A DNA stretch of 64,000 nucleotides from contig NZ_FNOH01000014.1 of assembly GCF_900106535.1 (NCBI RefSeq), positions 124,001 through 188,000 of the forward strand, given 5' to 3'. Position 1 is the stretch's first letter. Each line of letters starts with the position of its first letter. This document shows, piece by piece, positions 28,175-40,314 of this stretch. The position numbers and the translations under genes were made by a program. The notes under the pieces are model-generated. The model did not search any database, was not told the origin of the DNA, and was given only the letters and a program-made list of their open reading frames with translations. The DNA comes from Myxococcus xanthus. GTDB taxonomy: Bacteria; Myxococcota; Myxococcia; Myxococcales; Myxococcaceae.

Positions 28175-28198
28175 ACCATTCCTTCTGGGCGGAATGGT
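28175..28198. promoter_or_regulatory. Inverted repeat in the fabI-sucA intergenic region
   Basis: ACCATTCC and GGAATGGT form an 8-bp perfect inverted repeat around an 8-nt spacer, about 50 bp upstream of the fabI start. The position suits an operator or a leader hairpin for fabI. No known consensus is matched. Confidence 0.3.
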
Positions 28199-28254
28199 TG
28201 AAGTTGCACTCACTTGGGGCATGAATCCACCTGCTCCGCGGCAATGGGTGCGGC

Positions 28255-28282
28255 TTATCAGCCAGCGGGCGGGCGCTACAAA
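28255..28282 (+). promoter_or_regulatory. Possible sigma-70-type promoter of sucA
   Basis: TTATCA and TACAAA are spaced by 16 bases and lie about 55 bp before the sucA ATG. Each hexamer matches four of six consensus bases. This is the best candidate in the gap, but such matches occur by chance. Confidence 0.25.
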
Positions 28283-28336
28283 AGGCGCCGCTAAAACCCC
28301 CCAACGGGGCGCCCATCCAGTAAAAGACGACACGCC

Positions 28337-31217
<2,881 letters not shown>

Positions 31218-31228
<11 letters not shown>

Positions 31229-32414
31229 AATCAAAGTGCCCCCCCTGGGCGAATCCATCACCGAAGCCGTCGTCGGCAAGTGGAACAAGAAGCCGGGTGA
31301 CGCCGTCACCGCCGACGAGCCGCTCGTCGTCCTGGAGACCGACAAGGTCACCATCGACGTGCCGGCCCCGTCCGCTGGCTCGCTGTCCAGCATCGCCTTC
31401 AAGGAGGGCGACAAGGTCCGCGTGGGCGAGGTGCTCGGCCTCCTCGAGGCAGGCGCCGGCGCTCCCGCCGCCAGGCCCGCCGCCGCTCCGGCTCCGGCCG
31501 CCGCGCCCGCTCCCGCCGCCGAGGTGCCCGCGGCGTCCGACGCGCGCTCCACGCCCACCGCGCGCAAGGTGGCCGAGGAGAACCGGCTGGACATCTCCCA
31601 GGTGAAGGGCAGCGGCGCCGGTGGCCGCGTGCACAAGGACGACGTGCTGGGTCAGCTCAACCGCCCGGCCACGCCCGCCGCCCCGGCGCAGCCCGCCGGC
31701 CCCCGCCCGAACGCCGCCCGCGAGGAGCGCGTGCGGATGACGCCGCTGCGCAAGCGCGTGGCCGAGCGCCTCATCCAGGCCCAGTCCACCGCCGCCATGC
31801 TCACCACCTTCAACGAGGTGGACATGGGCGAGGTGATGGCCCTGCGCAAGAAGTACAACGACAAGTTCCAGCAGAAGCACGGCGTGAAGCTCGGCTTCAT
31901 GAGCTTCTTCATCCGTGCCTCCGTCGAGGCCCTCAAGGCCTTCCCGCAAATCAACGCGGAGATTGACGGTGAGGACGTCATCTTCAAGCACTACTACGAC
32001 ATCGGCGTGGCCGTCAGCGGCAGCCGCGGTCTGGTGGTGCCGGTGGTGCGCAACGCGGACAAGCAGGGCCTGGCGGAGCTGGAGAAGTCCGTGGGCGAGC
32101 TGGGCACCAAGGCGCGCAATGACAAGCTGGCCCTGGCCGACCTCCAGGGTGGCACCTTCACCATCACCAACGGCGGCATCTTCGGCTCCATGCTGTCCAC
32201 GCCCATCCTCAACCCGCCGCAGACGGGCATCCTGGGCATGCACAACATCGTCGAACGCCCCGTGGCCCGCGACGGCCAGGTCGTGATTCGGCCCATCATG
32301 TACATCGCGCTCACCTACGACCACCGGCTGGTCGACGGCCGCGAGGCCGTTCAGTTCCTGGTGCGCGTGAAGGAGTGCATCGAGGACCCGGAGCGGCTGC
32401 TCCTGGACGTCTGA
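31218..32414 (+). CDS. sucB: Dihydrolipoyllysine succinyltransferase (E2 of 2-oxoglutarate dehydrogenase)
   Basis: 398 residues. The single lipoyl domain (1-77) has the lipoylated lysine in ETDKVTIDVPAP. An Ala/Pro linker precedes the peripheral-subunit-binding domain (TPTARKVAEENRLDISQVKGSG, about 112-150). A second linker leads to the catalytic domain with the active-site HRLVDG near residue 370. It transfers succinyl from lipoamide to CoA. It overlaps sucA by 11 bp; the E3 gene lpd is not in the window. A hairpin terminator follows at 32453. Confidence 0.97.
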
Positions 32415-32452
32415 CTTCAGGCCCGGCATCCGGGCAAGACTTGCATTCCGGG

Positions 32453-32481
32453 CGGCCGGCTGGACTTCCAGCCGGCCGTTT
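32453..32481 (+). terminator. Terminator of sucAB
   Basis: The stem CGGCCGGCTGGA / TCCAGCCGGCCG is 12 bases on each side with almost no loop, so about ten pairs form in practice. It is followed by TTTC. It lies 39 bp after the sucB stop. Confidence 0.7.
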
Positions 32482-32571
32482 CACTACAACTGGGCGTGTC
32501 TCCCGGTTGTCGGGGGGCGGGAAGAACGGGCGGCTCTCCTCGCGCCGCCCCGCAAGACTGAAGGACGTGCA

Positions 32572-32778
32572 ATGGCAACCGGTACCGTGAAGTGGTTCAA
32601 CGACGCGAAGGGCTTTGGCTTCATCACCCAGGACGGCGGCGGTGAAGACGTGTTCTGCCACCACACCGCCATCAACATGGACGGCTTCCGCACCCTGGCC
32701 GAAGGCCAGAAGGTGGAGTTCGAAGTCACCCGTGGCCCCAAGGGCCTCCAGGCGCAGAACGTCCGCGCCGCCGGCTAA
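32572..32778 (+). CDS. Cold-shock domain protein (CspA family)
   Basis: 68 residues, a complete cold-shock domain. RNP1-like KGFGFIT and RNP2-like DVFCHHTAI are present after the opening GTVKWFNDAKG. Val-Phe-Cys-His-His replaces the common VFVHHS, so a cysteine sits at the RNA-binding face. It binds single-stranded RNA or DNA and acts as an RNA chaperone; it need not be cold-inducible. AAGGA lies seven bases before ATG 32572. It has its own strong terminator at 32818 and a long GC-rich leader after the sucB terminator. Confidence 0.95.
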   Translation: MATGTVKWFNDAKGFGFITQDGGGEDVFCHHTAINMDGFRTLAEGQKVEFEVTRGPKGLQAQNVRAAG

Positions 32779-32817
32779 CGCGTCCGTCAGCCACTCCCTC
32801 CGGACTGGCCGATGACA

Positions 32818-32860
32818 AGAGGCCCGGCCCCACCACCTGGGGACCGGGCCTCTGGTTTTT
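32818..32860 (+). terminator. Strong intrinsic terminator of the cold-shock gene
   Basis: A 10-bp stem, AGAGGCCCGG with CCGGGCCTCT, is followed directly by GGTTTTT. This is the clearest intrinsic terminator of the window and separates the cold-shock gene from the convergent S9 peptidase. Confidence 0.9.
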
Positions 32861-32881
32861 CAAGCCCTGGGGCCGCGCGGC

Positions 32882-35086
32882 CTACAGGTTGCGCTTGAAG
32901 TGGTCCATGACGCGCTCCCACTGGCGCTCGGTGACGAGCGGGTCGGGCACCATGTGCGTCAGGCCGCTCAGCGGCAGCAGGTCATGCGGCTTCCCGGCGC
33001 GGAAGAGCGCGTCGCTCAACTTCAGCGTGTGGAAGAAGTAGACGTTGTCGTCCGCGGTGCCGTGGATGAGCAGCAGCTTGCCCATGGGCTTGTCCTGCTT
33101 CGCGTACGTGAGCAGCGAGCTCTTCTCGTAGGCCTCCGGGCTCTGCTGCGGCACGCCCAGGTAGCGCTCGGTGTAGTGGGTGTCGTAGTCCAGCCAGTCC
33201 ACCACCGGGGCGCCGGCCACGCCGGCCTTGAAGACGTCCGGGCGCTTGAGCACGGCCAGCGCGGACATGTACCCGCCGAAGCTCCAGCCGGAGATGCCCA
33301 CGCGGGACAAATCCAGCTCCGGGACTTCCTTGGCCAGCGCCTGGAGCGCGGCGACCTGGTCCTCCAGCGTGACGCCGGAGAAGTCGCCCTTCACCTCGCG
33401 CTCCCACTTCGCGCCGCGCAGCGGGGTGCCGCGGCCGTCAATCTTCACCACGAGGAAGCCCTGGTCCGCCACCCACTGCGACATCAGGTGCGCGGCCATG
33501 CTCTTGTGGACCACGGTGGTGGTGGGGCCGCCGTACACCTCGACGATGACGGGCAGCTTCTTGCCGGGCTTGAAGTCGCGCGGGCGCACCAGGGACGTCC
33601 AGAAGCGCTCGGGGCCCACCTGCCGCTGCTCCACGTTGGGCGTGTAGGGCGGCTCCTTCGCCACCGAGGGCAGCTCGCCCACGGTGGTTCCGTCGCCGCG
33701 CACCACCTGCACCTTGGGCATGGACTTGAGGCCCTGGCCATTCATCACCATCAGCCCGCCGCTCTTGGACACCGAGCCCGACTCGATGTCGAGCCCCGTC
33801 GTCACCTTCTCCGGCGCGCCACCGGCCTTCACGCGCCACAGGTGGCTCTGCGTGGGGTTGGGGCCGCCGTTGAAGTAGAGCGTGTCATCCTTCTGGATGT
33901 AGCGCGCCAGCGAGCGGAAGCCCGCGTCCGGCTTCACCAGGGTGCGCACCAGCGCGCCGTCCGCCTTGCGCAGCTCCACCTCCGGGCCGCCGTTGCGCTC
34001 CGTGTACCAGAGGAAGCCGCTGCCATCCTCCAGCCACAGCGGGAAGACCTGCTCCAGGTTGAGCCAGGCGGCGTCCTGCTCCGTCAGCAGCTCCCGCGAC
34101 TTGCCCGTGCGCGGGTCCACCGCGAGCAGCTTCTGCTCGGTCTGCTCCCGGTTCTGCACCAGCGCGGTGAGCGGACCGCCCTTGGGCCACGTCACGGTGG
34201 CCAGGTACGGGTACTTCGCCGCATCCCACTGCGCCCACACGGTTTTCCCACCGGTGACGGGGGTGATGCCCAGGCGCACCTTGGCGTTGGCCTTGCCGGG
34301 GCGCGGGTACGCGAAGTCCTCGCCGCCGCGCTCGGGGTGCATCACGTCGACGATGGTGAGCTTCTCCACCTCCGTCGTGTCCGCCTCCGTGTACGCGATG
34401 GACTTCGCGTCCGGGCTCCACCAGTAGCCGGTGAAGCGCCCCATCTCCTCCTGGGCGACGAACTCGGCCACGCCGTGCGACTTCGCCTCGGTGCCGCCCT
34501 TGGTGACGCGCTGCTCGCGGTTGGCGGCCACGTCGATGCGGTACACGTCGTGTTCCCGCACGTAGGACACCTGCTTGCCGTCCGGGGAGAAGCGCGGATC
34601 CAACGTGCCCGGGCCCGTCTTCAGCTCCGTCACCTTGCCGCTGGCGCGGTCCACCACGTAGAGGCGGCCGGACAGGGGCACCAGCAGCCGATTGCCGTCC
34701 TCGGACACCTGATAGCTGGTGAAGCCCCGGGCGCTGACGCGCATGCGCTCACGACGGGCCTTCTCCTCGGGGGTGAGCGTCTCCTCGGCGCCCTTGAGGA
34801 TGGCCTCGGGGGTGAGTAGCTCCTGCGTCTGCCCGCTCTCCACGTCGAACGCGTAGAGCGTCTGCACGTTGGACGTGGGCTGGGTGCGCAGGAAGAGGAT
34901 GCTCTTCTCGTCGGGGGAGATGCGCACACCGCCGGGCCGGCCGCTCATGAAGCGGCGCGTCTCCGAGAACTGGCGCAGGAAGGGGTCTTGCGACCGCTGC
35001 GTCTTGGACATGGTCAGGGGCTTCTGCTCCTGGGCGGAGGACGAAGCGCTCGCAAGCAGGAGCGCGGCGGTGAGGACGTGGCGCAT
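32882..35086 (-). CDS. S9 family peptidase (dipeptidyl-peptidase IV-like), exported
   Basis: 734 residues from ATG 35086. A signal peptide (MRHVLTAALLLASASSSAQ) is followed by an N-terminal beta-propeller (about 45-460) with repeated blocks such as DPRFSPDGKQVSYVREHDVY. The C-terminal alpha/beta hydrolase has the nucleophile in GWSFGGYMSAL, the acid in GTADDNVYF and the His in GLTHMV. The propeller EE motif (AQEEMGRFTGYWW) matches the DPP IV group, which cleaves dipeptides after Pro or Ala. Probably periplasmic or secreted, in line with a predatory, protein-degrading lifestyle. Start codons further upstream give no signal peptide. Confidence 0.93.
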   Translation of the reverse strand: MRHVLTAALLLASASSSAQEQKPLTMSKTQRSQDPFLRQFSETRRFMSGRPGGVRISPDEKSILFLRTQPTSNVQTLYAFDVESGQTQELLTPEAILKGAEETLTPEEKARRERMRVSARGFTSYQVSEDGNRLLVPLSGRLYVVDRASGKVTELKTGPGTLDPRFSPDGKQVSYVREHDVYRIDVAANREQRVTKGGTEAKSHGVAEFVAQEEMGRFTGYWWSPDAKSIAYTEADTTEVEKLTIVDVMHPERGGEDFAYPRPGKANAKVRLGITPVTGGKTVWAQWDAAKYPYLATVTWPKGGPLTALVQNREQTEQKLLAVDPRTGKSRELLTEQDAAWLNLEQVFPLWLEDGSGFLWYTERNGGPEVELRKADGALVRTLVKPDAGFRSLARYIQKDDTLYFNGGPNPTQSHLWRVKAGGAPEKVTTGLDIESGSVSKSGGLMVMNGQGLKSMPKVQVVRGDGTTVGELPSVAKEPPYTPNVEQRQVGPERFWTSLVRPRDFKPGKKLPVIVEVYGGPTTTVVHKSMAAHLMSQWVADQGFLVVKIDGRGTPLRGAKWEREVKGDFSGVTLEDQVAALQALAKEVPELDLSRVGISGWSFGGYMSALAVLKRPDVFKAGVAGAPVVDWLDYDTHYTERYLGVPQQSPEAYEKSSLLTYAKQDKPMGKLLLIHGTADDNVYFFHTLKLSDALFRAGKPHDLLPLSGLTHMVPDPLVTERQWERVMDHFKRNL

Positions 35087-35206
35087 GCGTCGTCGAATCC
35101 CCGCGGGAAGGGCGGGGCTCCTTTCGTGGAAAGGTGCGGGACAGCCTACACTCGGCGGCCTCGCGGCCGGAGCAAACGCTTGGCGTGCTGGAGGATTCCC
35201 GACGCA

Positions 35207-35983
35207 ATGGAAACGGAAGACGACGCCCCGCGGCACCTGCGCCTGGCCGGCATCATCCGACTGGGCCTGGGCGGGGGACGTGGCCCCCGAGACGCCTACG
35301 TGTTCGACCCGCACCGGCTCGCCCTCCCCGCCTGGGCCTGCGCCCTGGGTGACACGGAGGGCCCCGCCCTGCTGGTGACGCTGGACCGGCACCTGGACAC
35401 CGTGATGCCCCGGGCCCCCGCGGCCGTGCCGGACCGGACTGCCGGTCTGCGCGCGCTGGATGAACATGCCCGCTGGGCGCTGGACGTGCGCAACTACGAC
35501 CACATCCTCGCGGCCATGGAGGCGGGGCTGGTGGGGGACGCGCTGCTGATTGCCCGCGCCCGCCCCCGTGGCGCCTTCACGGGGGACACCTACGTGGACA
35601 GCCGGGGCCGGCCGCACCGGCTGGTGGCGGTGCCCACCGTGGACCGGGCGGCGGAGGCCTACAGCCGCCCTGCCCCCGGCGACGCCGTGCGCGACGTGCT
35701 GGACGCGGCCGGCCGGGTGCTGCTGGACGTGGACCTGGACTGCTTCACGTCCCTGAGCGACGCGGACCCGACGACGGTGCTCCCCTGGCCCCGGCAGGTG
35801 ATTCGCGAGTTCCTGCTCCCAGAGGACTCGGAGCCCTTCTGGGACGCGGTGCTGCGAAAGACGGTGGCGCTGACGCTGGCGCGCGAGCCCCACCACTGCG
35901 GCGGGCTGCTCGCGTCCGGGGACTTGTTCCAGGACGCGGCCCAGGTGCTGTTCCGGGAGCTCTTGCGCACCGAGCCCCCGTGA
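35207..35983 (+). CDS. UPF0489 family protein
   Basis: 258 residues from ATG 35207. The order AYVFDPHRLALPAWA, VTLDRHLDT, LDVDLDCF and HHCGG matches UPF0489 (the family of human C5orf22), which has conserved Asp and His residues reminiscent of arginase-like metal sites. Its biochemical role is not known to me. Cytoplasmic, with no signal peptide. It is divergent from the S9 peptidase and convergent with the outer-membrane protein gene, 13 bp away. GGAGG precedes the start at a longer-than-usual spacing. Confidence 0.8.
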   Translation: METEDDAPRHLRLAGIIRLGLGGGRGPRDAYVFDPHRLALPAWACALGDTEGPALLVTLDRHLDTVMPRAPAAVPDRTAGLRALDEHARWALDVRNYDHILAAMEAGLVGDALLIARARPRGAFTGDTYVDSRGRPHRLVAVPTVDRAAEAYSRPAPGDAVRDVLDAAGRVLLDVDLDCFTSLSDADPTTVLPWPRQVIREFLLPEDSEPFWDAVLRKTVALTLAREPHHCGGLLASGDLFQDAAQVLFRELLRTEPP

Positions 35984-35996
35984 GCCACGCCGCGCG

Positions 35997-37781
35997 CTAC
36001 AGCGGCGTCTCCATGAAGTTGGGCCGTACGTCCGTCATCTGCCCGCCCGCGAAGGAGAAGCGGCTGCCCACCGGCGGCCGGGCGTCGTTGAGCACGTAGC
36101 CGAAGTCCACGCGGAAGGGCAGGACGTTGAACTGCGGGAAGAGCAGCCGCAGGCCCATGCCCACCGTGTGCACCATGGCGGGCCGGTCATTGAAGGCGCT
36201 GCCCGAGTCCCAGAAGAGCACGCCGCCCAGGTGCACCGTCTTCACGACGATGGGGCGGCTTCGGTACTCCAGGTTGAAGAGCAGGAGCCGCCGGCCGGAG
36301 TACGCATCCGCGCCCGCGCCGCGCAGGCCGTTGGCGCCGCCCAGCAGGTGGATGCGGTCGAACAGGTCGTCGATATTCACATCCAGCAGCCCGCGCGCCA
36401 CGAAGCGCCCGCCCAGCACCTTGGGCGACACCTCAATCAACTCCGCCGCCCAGCGCCGGTTGGTCCACGCGCCCCCAGGCCCCAGCGGCCGGCGGACGGC
36501 GCCCGACAGGGAGGCGGTGGTGAGCGAGTCCCCCAGCCGCAGGCGGTAGCGCAGCGCCAGCCCGCCTTCGACGAAGTGGCTTTGCTCGCCAAACACCGGC
36601 GGCGCGTAGCGCAGGGTGGCCGCCACCCAGTGGCCCATCTGGAAGTCCTCGGCCAGGACGTACGAGTCCACGTCTCGCAGCACCTCGTAACGCGCGTCGA
36701 AGGCGCGCAGGCTCAGGCCGACGTAGCCGGCGTCCTCGGCGCGCGGCAGGTAGTTGCGGTTGAACCACTCCGACTGCTCCGGGGACAGGCCGGACGCCAG
36801 CGGCGCGCCGTAGGCGTAATGGTAGGCCCCCACGGTGCCGCCCACGTTCCACTTGTAGCGGGTGCCCATCGAGCGCGTGTACGAGAGGCCGCCCACCACC
36901 TCTTCGGTCCGGTAGACGTAGGGCACCGCGGGCCCGCCTGGAAATGGCAACTGCCAGATGGACGCGCCCCGGTAGACGCGGTTGGTCTCCACGTTCCAGG
37001 ACACGGAGGCACTGGCGCTCCAGGGCGTGGACAGCGAGTACAACGGCCGGCTCACCGCGAGGTTGCCGCGCGAGCCCTCCGTCTTGCCCGTCTCCCGCCC
37101 TTGGATGACGGCGATGGACTCGCTCAGCGACCAGCGGCTGCCCAGCACACGCGGGTCGGTGTAGCTCTGCCCCAGACTGAGGGTGTCCTGCCGCAGCACG
37201 AAGTCCACGGCGATGCGCTTGCCGCGCCCCAGGAAGTTCTGCTCCGTGCCCTGCAGCTTCAGATACTGGAGCAGCGAGCCCACCGCCGCGAAGTCACTGT
37301 TGAGCCGCAGCGACCAGATGTCCTTGGTGACGGCCATCAGCGCCACCGAGTCCGGCGTGCGCCCCTTCACCGCCACCAGGCGGACCATGGAGAACAGGCG
37401 CAGCCCGCGCAGGTTGCGCGCCGACTCCTGGGCGAGCACGTCCGAGTACGGCGCCCCCACCTGGAGCAGCACCTCGCGCCGGACGACGTCGTCCCGCGTC
37501 CGGGCATGGAAGATGTTGAGGAAGTCCGGGAAGGGGTCGATTTCGGCCACCACGTCCTCGGTGGCCACCAACACCTCTTCCAGAATCTTGCCCTCCGGCG
37601 CCGGCTCCAGCACCCGTCCATGCCGGGCCAGGGCCTCGTCAATCAGCGCGTCCTCGTAGTTGTCGATGGCCGACGCGAGCCCCTGCGCCGGCGCGTCAGA
37701 CGACGCTTCCGACGAGGAAGGCGCGGCCGCGAGAAACGTGGCGACGAGCAACACAGGCAGCGAAAGCGGCACGCAAGGCAT
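35997..37781 (-). CDS. Outer-membrane protein of the BamA/TamA (Omp85-like) type
   Basis: 594 residues from ATG 37781, giving a signal peptide MPCVPLSLPVLLVATFLAAAP. After an acidic segment comes a single POTRA-like domain (about 85-165; FHARTRDDVVRREVLLQVGAPY, then LRGLRLFSMVRLVAV). The rest is an alternating-residue beta barrel ending in NVLPFRVDFGYVLN and a bacterial-surface-antigen style terminus. The LFWDSGSAFND block near the end is a typical Omp85 strand pair. One POTRA suggests a TamA-like or specialised member rather than BamA, which has five. The substrate is unknown. Confidence 0.8.
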   Translation of the reverse strand: MPCVPLSLPVLLVATFLAAAPSSSEASSDAPAQGLASAIDNYEDALIDEALARHGRVLEPAPEGKILEEVLVATEDVVAEIDPFPDFLNIFHARTRDDVVRREVLLQVGAPYSDVLAQESARNLRGLRLFSMVRLVAVKGRTPDSVALMAVTKDIWSLRLNSDFAAVGSLLQYLKLQGTEQNFLGRGKRIAVDFVLRQDTLSLGQSYTDPRVLGSRWSLSESIAVIQGRETGKTEGSRGNLAVSRPLYSLSTPWSASASVSWNVETNRVYRGASIWQLPFPGGPAVPYVYRTEEVVGGLSYTRSMGTRYKWNVGGTVGAYHYAYGAPLASGLSPEQSEWFNRNYLPRAEDAGYVGLSLRAFDARYEVLRDVDSYVLAEDFQMGHWVAATLRYAPPVFGEQSHFVEGGLALRYRLRLGDSLTTASLSGAVRRPLGPGGAWTNRRWAAELIEVSPKVLGGRFVARGLLDVNIDDLFDRIHLLGGANGLRGAGADAYSGRRLLLFNLEYRSRPIVVKTVHLGGVLFWDSGSAFNDRPAMVHTVGMGLRLLFPQFNVLPFRVDFGYVLNDARPPVGSRFSFAGGQMTDVRPNFMETPL

Positions 37782-37916
37782 CCTGTCATGAGCCGCGGCA
37801 TTGCCCCTGGACAATGCCGCGCTCTGTCACATCGCTGGATTTCCAGCTTTCACGGTCGCGTCGAAAATATACATGGGGGAAGCAACCGCGAAGCCCACTG
37901 GGTGGATAATGACGGC

Positions 37917-39179
37917 ATGACCAGCGTCGTCGGCCCCCGCCGCTCGCCCCTCCTCGCTCGCCCGACCACCGAAAACGCCCGTGAGACGACGTCCTCCCCT
38001 CGGACGACCGCCTCCGCGGCCACCAGCTCGTTCCAGCCCGCGCGGCCGGGACTCGAGGGCACCACGCCTTCGATGCTGACGAAGCTCGGCGCAGTCTTCG
38101 TTCCCCAGACGCCCACCGCGACGCAGGCGGCGGCTTCCCACCCGAAGGCCACGGCCGGTACTCGGGCGGCGTCGCTGGTCCACAGCACGACGCCCAACGC
38201 GGACATCAAGGACCACACCACCATCGAGAGCACCATCGACGTCCCCGAGGACGCCACGGTGGAGTCGCTCAAGCTCAACCTGGACATCGAGCACACCTAC
38301 CGGGGCGACCTGAAGGTGACGCTGACCTCGCCGTCCGGCAAGAGCGCGGTGGTGTCGAACCGCAAGGGAGGTTCGTCGGATGACCTGACGGGCGCCTTCG
38401 ACCTGTCCGCGTTCAAGGGCGAGCCCACGAAGGGCACCTGGACGCTGGAAGTGCAGGACGCGGCGCGCGGCGACACCGGCACGCTGAAGTCGTGGGGCCT
38501 GGACATCGCCCCGCAGACGCCGGTGACGGAGCCCGAGGCGCCGGAAGAGCCCGAAGGTGGCCTGTTCGAGGGCCTGCGTGACGGTGCGCTGCTGGACGCG
38601 CTCCAGGACTACTCGTCCGGCAAGAAGGTGGTCAGCTACAACGAGGCCCGCCGGCTGATGTTCTCCAGCCTGGACGTGAACGAGAACGGCAACGTCGTCT
38701 GCGTCTACACGGGCGCCGAAGTCAAAGGCGGCAAGATTCCCAACAACTCGGTGATGAACACCGAGCACACCTGGCCCCAGTCGAAGGGCGCCACGGGTGC
38801 GGCGAAGAGCGACCTGCACCACCTCTACCCCACCGACAGCAAGGCCAACTCCCGGCGCAGCAGCTTCCCGTTCGGCGAAGTGGTCAACGTGCGGTGGAGC
38901 CAGAACGGCGCCAAGCTGGGCACCGACGCGCGCGGCAACATGGTCTTCGAGCCGCCCGACGCCCACAAGGGCAACGTGGCGCGCGCGATGTTCTACTTCT
39001 CCGCCACCTACAACAAGGCCATCCCCAACGACGAGGAGGCGACGCTCAAGGCGTGGAACAAGCTCGACACGGTGGACGCCGCCGAAATCGAGCGCAACCG
39101 CCGCATCGCCACCATCCAGGGCAACTCCAACGCCTTCGTCGAGGACTCGGCGCTCGCGGACCGCGTGAAGGACTTCTAG
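37917..39179 (+). CDS. Endonuclease I with N-terminal proprotein-convertase P-domain
   Basis: 420 residues. Residues 1-90 are Ser/Thr/Ala-rich and disordered-looking with no hydrophobic signal core. About 90-190 form a P-domain (SLKLNLDIEHTYRGDLKVTLTSPSG, GTWTLEVQDAARGDTGTLKSWGLDI). About 200-420 are an endonuclease I domain with the His-metal motif NTEHTWPQS and LHHLYPTDSKANSRR. Endonuclease I enzymes are normally secreted or periplasmic and degrade DNA non-specifically; the P-domain usually occurs in exported proteases or nucleases. Export may use a non-Sec route or a misread start. Its stop overlaps the convergent gene's stop. Confidence 0.88.
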   Translation: MTSVVGPRRSPLLARPTTENARETTSSPRTTASAATSSFQPARPGLEGTTPSMLTKLGAVFVPQTPTATQAAASHPKATAGTRAASLVHSTTPNADIKDHTTIESTIDVPEDATVESLKLNLDIEHTYRGDLKVTLTSPSGKSAVVSNRKGGSSDDLTGAFDLSAFKGEPTKGTWTLEVQDAARGDTGTLKSWGLDIAPQTPVTEPEAPEEPEGGLFEGLRDGALLDALQDYSSGKKVVSYNEARRLMFSSLDVNENGNVVCVYTGAEVKGGKIPNNSVMNTEHTWPQSKGATGAAKSDLHHLYPTDSKANSRRSSFPFGEVVNVRWSQNGAKLGTDARGNMVFEPPDAHKGNVARAMFYFSATYNKAIPNDEEATLKAWNKLDTVDAAEIERNRRIATIQGNSNAFVEDSALADRVKDF

Positions 39180-40045
39180 GCCCCCGCGGAGCGCAGTTCC
39201 CCATCGCGCAGGGGCGGCAGCTTCTCGCCCCGCGCCACCGCCGCGACGATTTTCGCCAGCCGGTCCACGCCATCCGACAGGGCGGCTGGCCCCGGCTGGA
39301 GGATGAGCGAGCTCTTCACCTCGTAGAGCTGGTCATCCACCACCGCCCGGACCCCGGCCCACCCGGGGCGGGCGACGATTTTCTCCCGCTTCGCCTTGCG
39401 CCCGCACCAACTGGCGATGACGCCCTCCGGGTCGCGCCGCGCCACCTCTTCCGGCGCGAAGATGCGGCCCTGCGCCCCCTGCGACGCGCGCGACTCCCGG
39501 CACACGTCCACGCCGCCCACCAGCTCCACCAGCTCCGAACACCAGCGGATGCCGGAGATGAGCGGCTCATGCCACTCCTCGAAGAAGATGCGCGGCCGGC
39601 GTGGAAGCGACTCCGCCGCGTCCGCGTGCCGCTCCAGGTTCGCGGTCAGCTCGGTGGCCAGCGCCTCCGCGGCCTCGGGCCGCCCCACCAGCGCGCCCGT
39701 CAGCCGCACTGACTGCAGGATTTCCGCGAGGGAGCGCTGGTTGAACAGGTAGACGGGCACGCCCCGCTTCGCCAGCTCGCGGCCGATGTCCGCCTGCAAG
39801 TCAGAGAAGCCCAGCACCAGGTCCGGCTTCAGCTCCAGGATGCGCTCGAAGTTCGCGTCCAGGAACGAGCTGACCCGCGGCTTCTTGCGCGCCTGGGGCG
39901 GACGCACGGTGAAGCCGGACACGCCCACCACCAGCTCCTCCGCGCCCAGCCGGTAGAGCACCTCCGTCGTCTCCTCGGTGAGGCAGACGACGCGGCGGGG
40001 ATAGGGCGGCGCACCGGAGAGCAGCTCGGACAGGCGGGCATTCAT
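39176..40045 (-). CDS. Cobalamin/iron-type periplasmic-binding-fold protein without signal peptide
   Basis: 289 residues from ATG 40045. It matches the BtuF/helical-backbone binding fold: RRVVCLTEETTEVLYRLGAEELVVGVSGF at the start, LKPDLVLGFSDLQADIGRELAKRG in the middle and VPVYLFNQRSLAEILQSV. Such proteins bind vitamin B12 or metal complexes for ABC import. Here the protein begins directly with the domain and has no signal peptide or lipobox, and no permease or ATPase genes are adjacent. A cytoplasmic role, as in some BtuF-like proteins beside corrinoid enzymes, is possible. Conserved SFLD and EEWHEPL blocks suggest a specific subfamily. Confidence 0.8.
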   Translation of the reverse strand: MNARLSELLSGAPPYPRRVVCLTEETTEVLYRLGAEELVVGVSGFTVRPPQARKKPRVSSFLDANFERILELKPDLVLGFSDLQADIGRELAKRGVPVYLFNQRSLAEILQSVRLTGALVGRPEAAEALATELTANLERHADAAESLPRRPRIFFEEWHEPLISGIRWCSELVELVGGVDVCRESRASQGAQGRIFAPEEVARRDPEGVIASWCGRKAKREKIVARPGWAGVRAVVDDQLYEVKSSLILQPGPAALSDGVDRLAKIVAAVARGEKLPPLRDGELRSAGA

Positions 40046-40229
40046 ACGGGGCCGCACCCTAACGCGGCCACCGCCGCGCTACGTGTCCGTAGCACGCGTC
40101 CATGCGCGTGGGCCGGGCTTTCACCGCACTCCCAGTCACGGCACGGCGCACGTGTGTCACCTGTGAAACGTTGTGGCGCCCGAGCCGGATTCTCGGCCGG
40201 TGGCGCACTGCGCCAACCCGGCAGGTCGC

Positions 40230-40259
40230 TTGGGAGGTGGACGATTGCAGTGTTAGCAT
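40230..40259 (+). promoter_or_regulatory. Possible promoter of the kinase-TonB receptor operon
   Basis: TTGGGA and TAGCAT, spaced by 18 bases, lie about 55 bp before ATG 40315. Each matches four of six housekeeping consensus bases. The 269-bp divergent gap contains no other convincing pair. Confidence 0.3.
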
Positions 40260-40314
40260 CTGCCCTCATGTGCGACCGGCGTGTCACGTGCCTCACCGGT
40301 CGGTGGGGGCAGTC

